From: an uncultured Bacteroidota bacterium
GTDB taxonomy: Bacteria > Bacteroidota > Bacteroidia > 2-12-FULL-35-15
Direction of reading: 5' to 3'
NCBI GenBank assembly: GCA_903847205.1
Contig: CAINDA010000005.1
Coordinates: 1 to 64,000, forward strand
DNA: 64,000 nucleotides
Position 1 is the first letter of the stretch, and every line of letters starts with the position of its first letter. The notes under the pieces were generated by a model. It did no database searches and had not been told where the DNA came from. It saw only the letters and a list, made by a program, of their open reading frames with translations. The position numbers and the translations under genes are program-made. Below are positions 9,376 through 17,120 of this stretch, in pieces.

Positions 9376-9650
9376 TAGTTTACTTTTTCTAAACCGTCCG
9401 CTTTTACAGGCTCTTTGCCGATAAATCCGAGGCTGTTTGACATTAAGCTGTGAATCAATGAAGCTAAACCGCCCAGCAGTCCTGAAACAAGCAGCGCCTT
9501 AATCATTTCCATGTTTGGCAGTTCCGGCGGTGTTTTGCTTAATGCTGTGTAAAGCCCTGTACATACGATTGTAAGTACTGCGTAGAAAAAAGACTTTACA
9601 AAGTCTAAAATATTTAATTTTCCTAATGCTGATAAAACTTGTGTTTTCAT
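9375..9650 (-). CDS. Holin-like membrane protein
   Basis: A 91-aa protein with two predicted transmembrane helices (about 19-38 and 49-70) and a charged C-terminus. Size, topology and position directly before the spanin-like gene fit a holin that permeabilises the inner membrane. The assignment rests on context, not on a signature motif. The start overlaps the preceding gene by 4 bp. Confidence 0.6.
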   Translation of the reverse strand: MKTQVLSALGKLNILDFVKSFFYAVLTIVCTGLYTALSKTPPELPNMEMIKALLVSGLLGGLASLIHSLMSNSLGFIGKEPVKADGLEKVN

Positions 9651-9853
9651 TTTTTTTCTTGGTTTTGGTTTTTATTAACTGTCCTTTTTTCTTTGATGTA
9701 ATCAATTATTTTTATCCATACCCATACAGCAGAGCCTGTAACTGCAATGAGCCCGATAATAGCATTAAGCTGTACTAATCCGATACTCAGGAGTACAATA
9801 AATAAAGGTTTAAAAGCGTGAAGCATAAAATATTTATTAATTGTGAAAGCCAT
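9647..9853 (-). CDS. Small two-helix membrane protein
   Basis: A 68-aa protein with two hydrophobic segments (about 15-30 and 31-50) and a Lys/Asn-rich tail. The ATG at 9853 overlaps the upstream gene by 17 bp; an internal ATG at 9826 would remove the overlap. In this lysis cassette it could be a second holin, an antiholin or a membrane partner. The role is not established. Confidence 0.5.
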   Translation of the reverse strand: MAFTINKYFMLHAFKPLFIVLLSIGLVQLNAIIGLIAVTGSAVWVWIKIIDYIKEKRTVNKNQNQEKK

Positions 9854-10187
9854 CTTCTACAGCTTTTGGTATATGTATTAAATTTCCTGTACTGTCTTTT
9901 AAATTCAGCAGGTAAAATAAATAACTGATTGAATTAAAATTATTCCACAACGTATCGAATGCCGCGCCCTCTTTCCTATATGAAAAGGTATTAATTGTAT
10001 TTCCTTTTTCGTCCAGCTGGATAAATGAAGCATAAGCGGAAAGCTTGCCTGTTCCCTGCTCTTTACTCATTCTAAACTCTGAAAAATCAACCGTTGAGCT
10101 TATAATCTGTTTTACTCCTACATCTAAGCCCTGCGCTTTTGCGCTTAATCCCGATAAAATCAGTATTAAAATAAAAAGTTTTTTCAT
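9837..10187 (-). CDS. Secreted hypothetical phage protein
   Basis: A 116-aa protein with a clear Sec signal peptide (about 1-18, ending SAKAQ). The remainder is a small soluble domain with no recognised motif. It is the third gene in a row, reading upstream, with an export signal at the distal end of the late operon. It could be a periplasmic lysis helper or a lysogenic-conversion protein. Confidence 0.55.
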   Translation of the reverse strand: MKKLFILILILSGLSAKAQGLDVGVKQIISSTVDFSEFRMSKEQGTGKLSAYASFIQLDEKGNTINTFSYRKEGAAFDTLWNNFNSISYLFYLLNLKDSTGNLIHIPKAVEDGFHN

Positions 10188-10191
10188 TGTT

Positions 10192-11652
10192 TTAATTGTT
10201 GGTTGTTTTTGCTGATAAATAATAAACTGTTGAACCGATTTTAAGCCTGATCGTCCGGTTCGGGCTGGTGGGACTTACTGTAAATACGCTGTCCGCTCCC
10301 CATGTAACTTGGCCGAGATTATCGAACTGCTCCCGTATAACGCCCTGCCCATCGGATAAAATAATATTATTTGAAAGGGACGAACTAAGACCGGAAATGG
10401 ACGCGCCGATTATTGTATTATAATTCCCCGTTGTAAGCCCTACCGCGGTATTGTAGCCTATTACGGTATTCCCTGCCCCGGTTGTGTTGTTTTGTAGTGT
10501 TTTATAACCTAATGTAGTGTTATTGCTCCCGGTTGAATTATTAAATAAAGTTTGATAACCTGCGACCGTGTTACCTGTGCCTGTATTACTTGCTATCGTT
10601 CCGCTGCCTGCGAACGCCTGATAACCTAATACAGTGTTGTCATTCGTAAATGGCGTAGCTGTGCTTGTATAAGACTGCATGGCTGCATACCCAATTGCAA
10701 CGCCGTTACTTCCGGCTACACAGTTACCTAATACATTGTAACCCAAAGCTGTATTATTTGCGCCTGTTGTTATATTTGGAATTGTTTGATAGCCTACGGC
10801 TGTGGTAAAACTTCCTGTTGTTATGCTGACTGCTCCGCCGTTTCCTATAACCGTATTTGATGCAACTGAGTTATGACCTTTTCCCACGATCACGCCGTTA
10901 ACGGTCAAATCACTATTAAAAGTTTTTGAGCCTGCGAAAGTCTGCGTCCCGGTGCTAACTGATCCGCCAAAGCTTGCGCTGGCATATTCTAAATTTAAAG
11001 TGCTGCCGGAAAGTGTCGCGCCGTTTGCATTGGGTGAAGCACCAAAGGCTGCTAAAGCTCCGATTGAACCCGCTGCGCCTGTAGCTCCGGTATTTCCATT
11101 GGTTCCATTGCTCCCTGCTGCGCCTGTAGCTCCGGCTATGGAAAAACTCCAACTGCTAAAACTTCCCGCCCCATTTATTAAATCAATATTTACATATAAA
11201 GCATTTCCAGTAAATGAAGTTATTACGCCCTCCATCCAGTCTGACGGGGTTGAGGATATGCACCTAATTCTGCCCCCGCTTATAAAAGAAAACTGTGAAT
11301 TGGGTTGGTTAGTAACAAATACTTGACTGCCTAAACTTATCGTGTTAAGCGAAGCAGCTGTAAGCCCGGAATATCCTAATCCTGCCGAACCTGTTGAACC
11401 TGTTGAACCTGTTGAACCTTTCGCACCTGTTGAACCTGTTGAACCTGTTGAACCTATTAAATGCCCGTCTTTAATTCCGCTGTATATTTTATACATATCG
11501 GAATTATTAAAATTATAGCTGTGAAATGCAGTATCTCCATAGATTCCTAAATAAATTTTGAAATTATCGGAGTTATGGAAATCAGAATAAGGCTGTGCTT
11601 TTGAGAGAGAAAAAAAAGACAGGAAAGCAAAAAATAAAATTATCTTTTTCAT
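10192..11652 (-). CDS. Collagen-like / YadA-head-like fibre protein
   Basis: A 486-aa protein. Residues 1-19 are a Sec signal peptide (ends SLSKAQ). Two near-copies of NNSD-x-(F/Y)KIY-x-GI follow (about 26-60), then a Gly-x-y tract rich in GST triplets (about 68-93) and a second Gly-rich patch (about 175-198). The C-terminal half (about 260-430) carries repeats such as NTALGYNVLG, NTVLGYQAF and NTTLGYKTL, typical of trimeric YadA-head beta-rolls. This is the build of a trimeric adhesive fibre or spike. It lies among the late genes, so a host-binding virion protein is the likely role, but the signal peptide is unusual for a virion component. Confidence 0.7.
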   Translation of the reverse strand: MKKIILFFAFLSFFSLSKAQPYSDFHNSDNFKIYLGIYGDTAFHSYNFNNSDMYKIYSGIKDGHLIGSTGSTGSTGAKGSTGSTGSTGSAGLGYSGLTAASLNTISLGSQVFVTNQPNSQFSFISGGRIRCISSTPSDWMEGVITSFTGNALYVNIDLINGAGSFSSWSFSIAGATGAAGSNGTNGNTGATGAAGSIGALAAFGASPNANGATLSGSTLNLEYASASFGGSVSTGTQTFAGSKTFNSDLTVNGVIVGKGHNSVASNTVIGNGGAVSITTGSFTTAVGYQTIPNITTGANNTALGYNVLGNCVAGSNGVAIGYAAMQSYTSTATPFTNDNTVLGYQAFAGSGTIASNTGTGNTVAGYQTLFNNSTGSNNTTLGYKTLQNNTTGAGNTVIGYNTAVGLTTGNYNTIIGASISGLSSSLSNNIILSDGQGVIREQFDNLGQVTWGADSVFTVSPTSPNRTIRLKIGSTVYYLSAKTTNN

Positions 11653-11670
11653 TATTGGAGGATAAAAAAA

Positions 11671-12285
11671 TTAAGGGTAAACTCTTATTTCGACTAAGGT
11701 TAAATTTAACAGCCCGTCTGTGGCTGTTCCGGCGTTTGTGAATGCGTGTAAACTCAAAGAGCTTGACGAAGTATATCCGGTGTCAAACTGTGTGTTGTGT
11801 GCCCTGGGTATAACATAAATAGTTGTTTTTGTTCCGTCGCCAAATAGCGCAGAACTGGAAAGGCCGTAAACTCCCGCGCTTCCATAAGAAAAGCTGACGC
11901 TACCTCCTAAAGTATTCTGCAATATATAAACCGCTGAAGGCGGGAAGGTGCTTGTCTGAGATACTAACGCAGTCCATACTTTGTAAGGCAGTCCGCCGGT
12001 TAATTCTCCCGCAGTTATTTTTTTATTCAATCCTGCAACGGTTTTTATTACCATCGTATCGTTAGATGCAACGCTGGCAGAATAGGCGGAAGGAAAAACA
12101 ACGGGCGCGCCGTCATCTTTAATATTCCAAAACGCGGCCCATGTTGCCGAATCTTTTTGAAAGCCTGGGACTAATCGTCCGCTCCATATTTTGCGCACAC
12201 TGTCGCGTGTAATATGCTGCGCTGAAGCAGTTGTAAATACTAAAGAACTGAGTAAAATGCTGAGAAATAAAATTATTTTTTTCAT
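11671..12285 (-). CDS. Secreted phage late protein
   Basis: A 204-aa protein with a Sec signal peptide (about 1-22, ending ASAQ). The rest is rich in Ser, Thr, Gly and beta-strand-forming residues, as in fibre-tip or appendage domains. There is no catalytic motif. It is 18 bp upstream of the fibre gene and cotranscribed with it, so a spike or fibre partner is plausible. Confidence 0.55.
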   Translation of the reverse strand: MKKIILFLSILLSSLVFTTASAQHITRDSVRKIWSGRLVPGFQKDSATWAAFWNIKDDGAPVVFPSAYSASVASNDTMVIKTVAGLNKKITAGELTGGLPYKVWTALVSQTSTFPPSAVYILQNTLGGSVSFSYGSAGVYGLSSSALFGDGTKTTIYVIPRAHNTQFDTGYTSSSSLSLHAFTNAGTATDGLLNLTLVEIRVYP

Positions 12286-12293
12286 AATTATTT

Positions 12294-12701
12294 TTATAAA
12301 TATTCGTCCATAAAATTTGTTTCAAAAAAATCAGCACCGCGCTTTTGCAGGCTGATAAAGCCCTGTTTTGTGCCGTTTGCAATTTGATCGGCAGCATACA
12401 AACGAAGGTTTGAGCCTGCATGACCGACATCTTTATTTTTAAAATCAACTGAAAGACCAGGGGACGGGCGGAAAATTATATTTTTATTCGAAAGCGTGTT
12501 TGTCAGTGTCCGTATAGTTTCTGCTGGGTTTCCGCTTGTCAGGTTTACAACACCTGCGTATTCCTTGCCGGACATATCAATCACTGTTTGCCCTGTAATA
12601 TCAATCGTAACTGCATTGACATTCTGCCCGGTTGTTATATTGCCGATTGATTTATTCAGTTCCGCTAAATCATTGTTTACAAATTTATATTCGTCAGGCA
12701 T
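12294..12701 (-). CDS. Hypothetical phage structural protein
   Basis: A 135-aa soluble protein without signal peptide or membrane helix, lying 8 bp upstream of the secreted late protein. The composition (Thr/Val/Asn with strand-like stretches, VTIDITGQTVIDM) suggests a beta-rich appendage or vertex protein. I do not recognise a family. Confidence 0.5.
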   Translation of the reverse strand: MPDEYKFVNNDLAELNKSIGNITTGQNVNAVTIDITGQTVIDMSGKEYAGVVNLTSGNPAETIRTLTNTLSNKNIIFRPSPGLSVDFKNKDVGHAGSNLRLYAADQIANGTKQGFISLQKRGADFFETNFMDEYL

Positions 12702-12734
12702 TTGTCTTTTTTATTAAAGCTGGAGTACAGCTGA

Positions 12735-13205
12735 TTATTTTCTCATTTTGATAAACATAAATACAGAAGCAATAACGATAATAACGACAACGCCGATAAT
12801 TACATACGTTGTTGTATTGCTTGCCGGGGCAGGTTTTGAAGCATCTGCTTTTATCTGCGCAGCCTGCAAATCTGCTTTTTGCTGTGCGTTTAATGAATCA
12901 TTTACAATGGCCTGCTGTGCATTTGTTGCAACCTGCTTCTGTGCCTGCAAAAGAGCTAATACGCCCGTTACAGGAGTATTAATATTTTTCAATTCGTCAG
13001 CATAGGCCATGCTGTTTGCCAAAGCTTTTACCCTTCCGGCTTCATTTAAGGCTGCTCCGACCGGATCACCTCCGGGCTTATTATTCGCAGTAATTACGGC
13101 GGCAGCATCGGCAATTACATTGGCGTTTTCTAATTGTATCTGCTGTGTTAAATAAGCTGCGCGGGCAATTACGGCCGCGATCTGCTGTTCTAATGAATTT
13201 GCCAT
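12735..13205 (-). CDS. Phage membrane protein with C-terminal helix
   Basis: A 156-aa protein. A long Ala/Gln-rich helical region (about 1-125, coiled-coil-like) is followed by a transmembrane helix (about 133-152, VIIGVVVIIVIASVFMF) and a short basic tail. It belongs to the run of small membrane proteins between muramidase and capsid genes, as expected for a virion with an inner lipid membrane. Confidence 0.6.
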   Translation of the reverse strand: MANSLEQQIAAVIARAAYLTQQIQLENANVIADAAAVITANNKPGGDPVGAALNEAGRVKALANSMAYADELKNINTPVTGVLALLQAQKQVATNAQQAIVNDSLNAQQKADLQAAQIKADASKPAPASNTTTYVIIGVVVIIVIASVFMFIKMRK

Positions 13206-13207
13206 TT

Positions 13208-13348
13208 TTAAATATTTTTATAAACAATTAATGCTAATACTATCCCAATAAAAATAGCGGCCCCGATATAGGCCGCTGTCTTTACATCAATTCCTATAAC
13301 CACTTTTAAATTGGCTCCGCTGGTGTCCGTTGTGGTTGTTGTTTCCAT
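13208..13348 (-). CDS. Small phage membrane protein (46 aa)
   Basis: A short ORF begins METTTTTDTSGANLKVV, has one transmembrane helix (about 24-42) and ends VYKNI. It fills the gap between the 156-aa membrane protein (2 bp) and the muramidase (2 bp) exactly, on the same strand, which supports it as real. It resembles its neighbours in having a Thr-rich tail next to a single membrane span. Confidence 0.65.
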   Translation of the reverse strand: METTTTTDTSGANLKVVIGIDVKTAAYIGAAIFIGIVLALIVYKNI

Positions 13349-13350
13349 GA

Positions 13351-13794
13351 TTAAACTAATCTGTCGTTGATAAACATTTGATAACCTGAAGCCAATTCAG
13401 GTGCGTTTGGATCAGAACCTGTTTCAATCTTTGTCATTGATCCTACAACGTTTCGCATAAAAGGCGAAGCAGCAGGATATGTAAAGTCAGCTTCTGTAAT
13501 CACTCTGTCAGGGCTTGCATTCACCATGTTTGCAACTGTTGCAATATAGCTTTCTGTATTGTTTCCGTCTGTCGGCGGTGCGTATCTGGTTATGATCTTA
13601 CGGATCGTATCAGAGCCGTATTTAGTAACGTAGTTGTAAATGATAATAGCCATTGCGCGGTATCCGTAATCAAGGCTGTCGAACTCTTTAAAAGAGCCGT
13701 CTGAGCTGATAAGCTTCTGACCTTCGAAAACATCAAGGCTGCTTCTGAGGTTGCCGGGGTTATTGACCTTTAAACCTCTTGCAGTTGATCCCAT
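13351..13794 (-). CDS. Virion-associated muramidase / P5-like structural protein
   Basis: A 147-aa protein beginning RGLKVNNPGNLR, the signature of small phage peptidoglycan-processing virion proteins. FKEFDSLDYGYRAMA and later RYAPPTDGNNTESYI follow, both conserved in that group. Such proteins open the peptidoglycan during entry and are often annotated 'structural protein P5'. There is no signal peptide, so it acts either from the virion or with holin help. It lies amid the small membrane proteins. Confidence 0.7.
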   Translation of the reverse strand: MGSTARGLKVNNPGNLRSSLDVFEGQKLISSDGSFKEFDSLDYGYRAMAIIIYNYVTKYGSDTIRKIITRYAPPTDGNNTESYIATVANMVNASPDRVITEADFTYPAASPFMRNVVGSMTKIETGSDPNAPELASGYQMFINDRLV

Positions 13795-13796
13795 GC

Positions 13797-13949
13797 TTAC
13801 GCTGCTGCTATCGTTTCCAGTGTCGCTGCCGGCGTCGTTACTGCCAGTGCTGCTGCTGTTTTTTTTTTATTCCAATAGTAATAACCAATTACGCCGCCGA
13901 TAACGACAACAACTACTATTACAAGGATGATTTTTGTGCTCTTTTTCAT
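13797..13949 (-). CDS. Small phage membrane protein (50 aa), paralogue of 13990-14223
   Basis: The protein begins MKKSTKIILVIVVVVVIGG and continues VIGYYYWNKKKT before an Ala-rich end. The N-terminal 30 residues align almost residue by residue with the next gene upstream (MKTSTKIIIAVAAVVIIGGLIGYYYWNK). This proves paralogy and that this short ORF is real. It has a single transmembrane helix with a Tyr/Trp belt. The stop is 2 bp before the muramidase ATG. Confidence 0.75.
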   Translation of the reverse strand: MKKSTKIILVIVVVVVIGGVIGYYYWNKKKTAAALAVTTPAATLETIAAA

Positions 13950-13989
13950 TTTATTTATTTGTTAATTGTTATTGATTTTTGAATTGTTT

Positions 13990-14223
13990 TTATTGTAAAA
14001 CTTTCTTAGGTGCCGGGTTTGCCGATTGTGTTAAAACTGTGTCCCCCGGAATAATAAAATGTGTCGGTGCCGGGAAATTCATTCCCGGATTAGGATTTAC
14101 CGGGGTTGCTGCAGGCTGTGCTGCGGCCGCGCTTTTGCTTTTGTTCCAGTAATAGTAACCTATAAGGCCGCCAATTATGACAACTGCAGCAACCGCAATA
14201 ATTATTTTTGTACTTGTTTTCAT
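13990..14223 (-). CDS. Small phage membrane protein (77 aa)
   Basis: One N-terminal transmembrane helix (about 7-25) ends in IGYYYWNKSK, followed by a Pro/Ala-rich extramembrane tail. It is a paralogue of the 50-aa protein at 13797-13949. Runs of such proteins are typical of membrane-containing tailless phages. The exact role is unknown. Confidence 0.7.
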   Translation of the reverse strand: MKTSTKIIIAVAAVVIIGGLIGYYYWNKSKSAAAAQPAATPVNPNPGMNFPAPTHFIIPGDTVLTQSANPAPKKVLQ

Positions 14224-14238
14224 TTTTTTGTCCCTGGT

Positions 14239-14673
14239 TTAAATTAAATTTAAGCGGCCCATTCTTTCAAGTATGCTTTTTGTTATGTCGCTGAAAGCAT
14301 AATCTTCATTTTCGATCCACTGTTTTAAAGTTTCTTTGCTGTCTGACTGGTGCGCAGCGTTGAACGTGTTGTAAACGTTTACAAAATCTGTGTCCGATAA
14401 CGAATCCAAATTTTTGTAAGGCTCCGAGTTGTGCCCTGACCAGTTAAAGCCTTTCATATCCTCAAACAACGCGCTTGCAATTGCTGTGATCTGTCCATTG
14501 CTTACAGCATTCGGGTTGTTTCCTGTCCCCTGGTCTGCGTTTGGATCATCTAAAGGAGGCTTCTGTATTGTAACAGTCTTTTTTCCTTTGAGGTAAAACC
14601 ATACGCCTACAGTTATAAGAATGACAACCACAATGGCAATAATTATTAATATCTGTTTTGCTGTCAGTTTCAT
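14239..14673 (-). CDS. Phage membrane protein with soluble domain
   Basis: A 144-aa protein with an N-terminal transmembrane helix (about 8-28), a Pro/Asp/Asn-rich linker, and a helical domain (about 60-140) with GFNWSGHNSEPY and AYNTFNAAHQ-like segments. This bitopic layout recurs in annotations of Bacteroidota phages, but the function is unknown. It overlaps neither neighbour (1 bp and 15 bp gaps). Confidence 0.65.
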   Translation of the reverse strand: MKLTAKQILIIIAIVVVILITVGVWFYLKGKKTVTIQKPPLDDPNADQGTGNNPNAVSNGQITAIASALFEDMKGFNWSGHNSEPYKNLDSLSDTDFVNVYNTFNAAHQSDSKETLKQWIENEDYAFSDITKSILERMGRLNLI

Positions 14674-14674
14674 T

Positions 14675-14869
14675 TTAGGCGAATAGTCCTGTTAACAATG
14701 TGCCGGCGCCGGAAGTTCCCAATAGAGCAGATACGCCGCTGGTGTCGTGTGTGGTTGTTGTGGTTGTTGTTGTGGCTGCAGGTTTACTCTTTGAGTAAAA
14801 ATACCAGCCTACGATCGCAAGGATCAAAACAATAACAACGATTAAAATTATTTTGCTTTTCTTAGTCAT
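14675..14869 (-). CDS. Small phage membrane protein (64 aa)
   Basis: A helix at about 6-25 (IILIVVIVLILAIVGWYFY) is followed by a run of eight Thr and a Gly/Leu-rich end. The N-terminus MTKKSKIIL resembles the other small membrane proteins of the cluster. It overlaps the next upstream gene by 1 bp (TAATG). Confidence 0.7.
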   Translation of the reverse strand: MTKKSKIILIVVIVLILAIVGWYFYSKSKPAATTTTTTTTHDTSGVSALLGTSGAGTLLTGLFA

Positions 14870-15219
14870 TATGCTGTCTGTGTTTCGGCTGGTGCAGGCG
14901 CTGCTGGTTTGGCAATGAAGCCGGAAGCATAGCAGTTTTGCAGTGCGGTTAATACTAAAGCTTTTTCGTTTTCGATATTGTCGAACAAAGCCAATAATTT
15001 TACCTGCTTTGTTAAGTCTGCCGACTTTAAAATGTATTCGGCTCCTTCAATGATAAGCTGATAAGCAATATCAGGGTGTCCCGTTGCTGCAGCCTGAGCC
15101 AAAGCGTACGCTTCAATCTTTGCTTTACTGAACATAAAAAATATGCGGTAAACAACAATTGAAACAAGGACAAAAACAATAAAGATTAATCCGATTATCA
15201 AATATTTTGATTTAGTCAT
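14869..15219 (-). CDS. Phage membrane protein (116 aa)
   Basis: The N-terminal transmembrane helix lies at about 7-28. A helical soluble domain follows, then a Pro/Ala-rich tail (KPAAPAPAETQTA). No motif is recognised. It is part of the tightly packed membrane-protein series. Confidence 0.65.
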   Translation of the reverse strand: MTKSKYLIIGLIFIVFVLVSIVVYRIFFMFSKAKIEAYALAQAAATGHPDIAYQLIIEGAEYILKSADLTKQVKLLALFDNIENEKALVLTALQNCYASGFIAKPAAPAPAETQTA

Positions 15220-15224
15220 TTTGA

Positions 15225-15422
15225 TTATTTTTTAAAAGTGAAATAAGCAGCCAATGCAAGAACGGCAACGATAACGACAACAATAACAATGGTTGTGGTT
15301 GAACTGCTTGCCGCAGGTGTGGAGCTGGTTGTTACGGTTTTATCCTGAGTGCCTCCGAGAAGCGGGTTAATTGAACCGCCTAAAAATCCGCCAATGTCTT
15401 TACCTATTGTTGATGCGTCCAT
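15225..15422 (-). CDS. Small phage membrane protein (65 aa), reversed layout
   Basis: A Gly/Ser/Thr-rich N-terminal half is followed by a C-terminal transmembrane helix (about 44-62, IVIVVVIVAVLALAAYF) and the tail TFKK. It is the first gene of the membrane-protein run, just downstream of the terminator that follows the candidate capsid gene. Confidence 0.7.
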   Translation of the reverse strand: MDASTIGKDIGGFLGGSINPLLGGTQDKTVTTSSTPAASSSTTTIVIVVVIVAVLALAAYFTFKK

Positions 15423-15440
15423 GATATTAATTGTGTGGTA

Positions 15441-15471
15441 AAAAATACGCAGCAGAATTGCTGCGTATTTT
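15441..15471 (-). terminator. Terminator after the candidate capsid gene
   Basis: AAATACGCAGCA and TGCTGCGTATTT form a perfect 12-bp stem with a GAAT loop and a T-tract when read on the minus strand. It lies 31 bp after the capsid-candidate stop. Confidence 0.85.
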
Positions 15472-15501
15472 ATGATTTATGATCTGTTTAATTCCGGCTG
15501 A

Positions 15502-16152
15502 TTAGTCAACCATTGGAGTTGTGTTAAACACAATCTGCACTTTTTCTTTTGCATCAAGGGTTACTTTCAACTGCATGATCCAGCTTAACAGCATCTGCAT
15601 TTTAACGGTTAACAGTCCGTCTTTATACTGTGTGTTTCTTTCGTTACCGCTCAAATCAATTTCCGCAGGGATATAAGATGAACCATAACCTTTGTAAAAG
15701 CGGGCTTCTAAAGCGCAGCTGTTTATTACTGCATCCGATTTATCGCCTGCTGCATCATATCCGGTAATGTTAAAACCGAATGTCAAAAGGCCATTGCCTT
15801 TGTTGATGCTTCCGATAAGCTTATTTAAAAGTTTACCTCCGAAACCGCATGAATCAACAACTGTAACGCCTCCGGGCAAAGCTCCGAAAGTATCATTGTT
15901 CAAAAATGCAACTTCAAGCGGGCCGCCGCCTACGTTTGTGTTTTCAATGGTGATAGTGATTTTTTTAGGAACACTTTTAAAATCCATAACCTCACCTGTG
16001 TTAATTGGAGTGATTGCAGTTTTACCCGCATCTGTATTGGTAAGGTCAGTTATTACCTGACGGTTCGCTAATGTTTTTGTGTTGGAATCCAAAGCTCCTG
16101 GAGCTAAGTTCATCGGCTTTGCTGACAGAGCCACTGCATTTGATGGTACCAT
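15502..16152 (-). CDS. Candidate major capsid protein
   Basis: A 216-aa soluble, beta-rich protein (KITITIENTNVGGGPLEVAF, LTFGFNITGYD). It lies between the packaging ATPase module and the membrane-protein cluster, the usual place of the capsid gene in tailless membrane phages. A terminator stands on each side, with an operator-like repeat array just upstream, so it is transcribed as its own unit. That is consistent with very high expression. The length is short for a double jelly-roll (PM2 P2 is about 270 aa), so a single jelly-roll or a smaller variant must be considered. This is inference from context, not homology. Confidence 0.55.
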   Translation of the reverse strand: MVPSNAVALSAKPMNLAPGALDSNTKTLANRQVITDLTNTDAGKTAITPINTGEVMDFKSVPKKITITIENTNVGGGPLEVAFLNNDTFGALPGGVTVVDSCGFGGKLLNKLIGSINKGNGLLTFGFNITGYDAAGDKSDAVINSCALEARFYKGYGSSYIPAEIDLSGNERNTQYKDGLLTVKMQMLLSWIMQLKVTLDAKEKVQIVFNTTPMVD

Positions 16153-16230
16153 TTTTTAAAATTTAGGTTTGTTTGATTTTTATGTTTGATTTCAGGCAGT
16201 AAAATTATATCAGTGAAAACGGCCATATCC

Positions 16231-16300
16231 AGCAAAGCACGCCAAAGACAGCTAAAGACGATTTAATCGGGTTAAAGAAGATTAAAGCAGATTTTGAGCA
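16231..16300. promoter_or_regulatory. 10-bp direct-repeat array upstream of capsid gene
   Basis: Seven consecutive 10-bp units with exact spacing: agcaaagcac, gccaaagaca, gctaaagacg, atttaatcgg, gttaaagaag, attaaagcag, attttgagca. AAAG recurs at positions 4-7 of five of them. One unit per helical turn suggests cooperative binding of a phage regulator on one DNA face. A related array occurs at 21181-21220. Confidence 0.6.
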
Positions 16301-16302
16301 AT

Positions 16303-16325
16303 AAAAAAGGCACTCATGGAGTGCC
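16303..16325 (-). terminator. Terminator overlapping the end of the 62-aa gene
   Basis: GGCACTC-ATG-GAGTGCC with a T-tract on the minus strand (A6 at 16303-16308). The TGA stop of the 62-aa gene lies inside the stem. It ends the early-late packaging operon before the capsid gene. Confidence 0.85.
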
Positions 16326-16502
16326 TAAATGTTCGAAAATTTTCCTTACCTGATCGGGTGTGTACTTTTTGCCGCGCTGCTTTCCTATATCCTCATCAAA
16401 GGGCTTTAACCACTCGTTAAAGGCTTTTGCACCGATGTTATAAAGAAAACAAAGCTGATATTTATTATATGCTTTTATAGGAACTTCTTTTTCTTCACTC
16501 AT
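16314..16502 (-). CDS. Small conserved phage protein, possible DNA-binding
   Basis: A 62-aa protein with a compact helix-turn-helix-like pattern (AYNKYQLCFLYNIGAKAFNEWLKPF, then YTPDQVRKIFEHLGTP). I have the impression that similar short proteins recur in Bacteroidota phages, but no function is known to me. It lies 1 bp after the packaging ATPase gene. Confidence 0.6.
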   Translation of the reverse strand: MSEEKEVPIKAYNKYQLCFLYNIGAKAFNEWLKPFDEDIGKQRGKKYTPDQVRKIFEHLGTP

Positions 16503-16503
16503 A

Positions 16504-17112
16504 TTAATTTTGTCCTGTTACAATAAGCTTGTGGTAATAAGGGTTTGCGCTTGCTTTTACTTCCTCATACAACTTCAGCGCGTCATCATAATAACCGCGC
16601 ATTTTAGTTTTCCTGCATTCAGGGTGATCCTTTGTTTTGAAGATTTCAATCAAATCAATTAAGCCAAAGAGTTTGGGAGGCGCGAAGCTAAAGCCGTGAA
16701 ACATAAATACCATATCAATATTTTTCTGCTTGCTGTCTATCATAAGCCTGCTCATGGGCTTTGGTACAAGGTTTTCCATGTGCTTGTAAGCATCTTCGAA
16801 AACAATAAACGTATTGTACATGCTGTCAAGCTGATTTATATATGTAGTTAAATCAGGCATTTCGTCCGGTTCAACCCAGCAGCGGTAAACGCCTTTATTC
16901 CATCCCTGCAGCTTTGCAATCGGAAGCCGGGCAATATCGCGGTACGAAGCATGATCGAGGGTGTCAACGATTAAAACCTTCATATCTTTTTTTAAATAAC
17001 CTCTTATAAACCCAGGAAGCCCGAAAGCAGGATTTCCCCGGAGATATTCAGTTTTGCCGGAACCGCGTTCGCCGAAAATAGCCGTAACCTTATTAAATTC
17101 AGGCTTTTCCAT
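16504..17112 (-). CDS. Genome-packaging ATPase (A32/FtsK-HerA-like)
   Basis: A 202-aa protein. Walker A GERGSGKT lies at residues 14-21 and Walker B FIVFED at 102-107, with hydrophobic strand plus acidic pair. A short C-terminal region includes MVFMFHGFS, a likely sensor strand. Small size, one ATPase domain and a position beside the capsid gene match packaging ATPases of tailless membrane phages (P9/A32 type) rather than a large terminase. It would pump DNA into preformed procapsids. Confidence 0.75.
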   Translation of the reverse strand: MEKPEFNKVTAIFGERGSGKTEYLRGNPAFGLPGFIRGYLKKDMKVLIVDTLDHASYRDIARLPIAKLQGWNKGVYRCWVEPDEMPDLTTYINQLDSMYNTFIVFEDAYKHMENLVPKPMSRLMIDSKQKNIDMVFMFHGFSFAPPKLFGLIDLIEIFKTKDHPECRKTKMRGYYDDALKLYEEVKASANPYYHKLIVTGQN

Positions 17113-17120
17113 TCTTTTTT

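Noticed and set aside
15502-16152. Naming the 216-aa protein a double-jelly-roll capsid protein
   Set aside because: It is too short for known double jelly-rolls and I have no structural comparison, so it is kept as a context-based candidate only.
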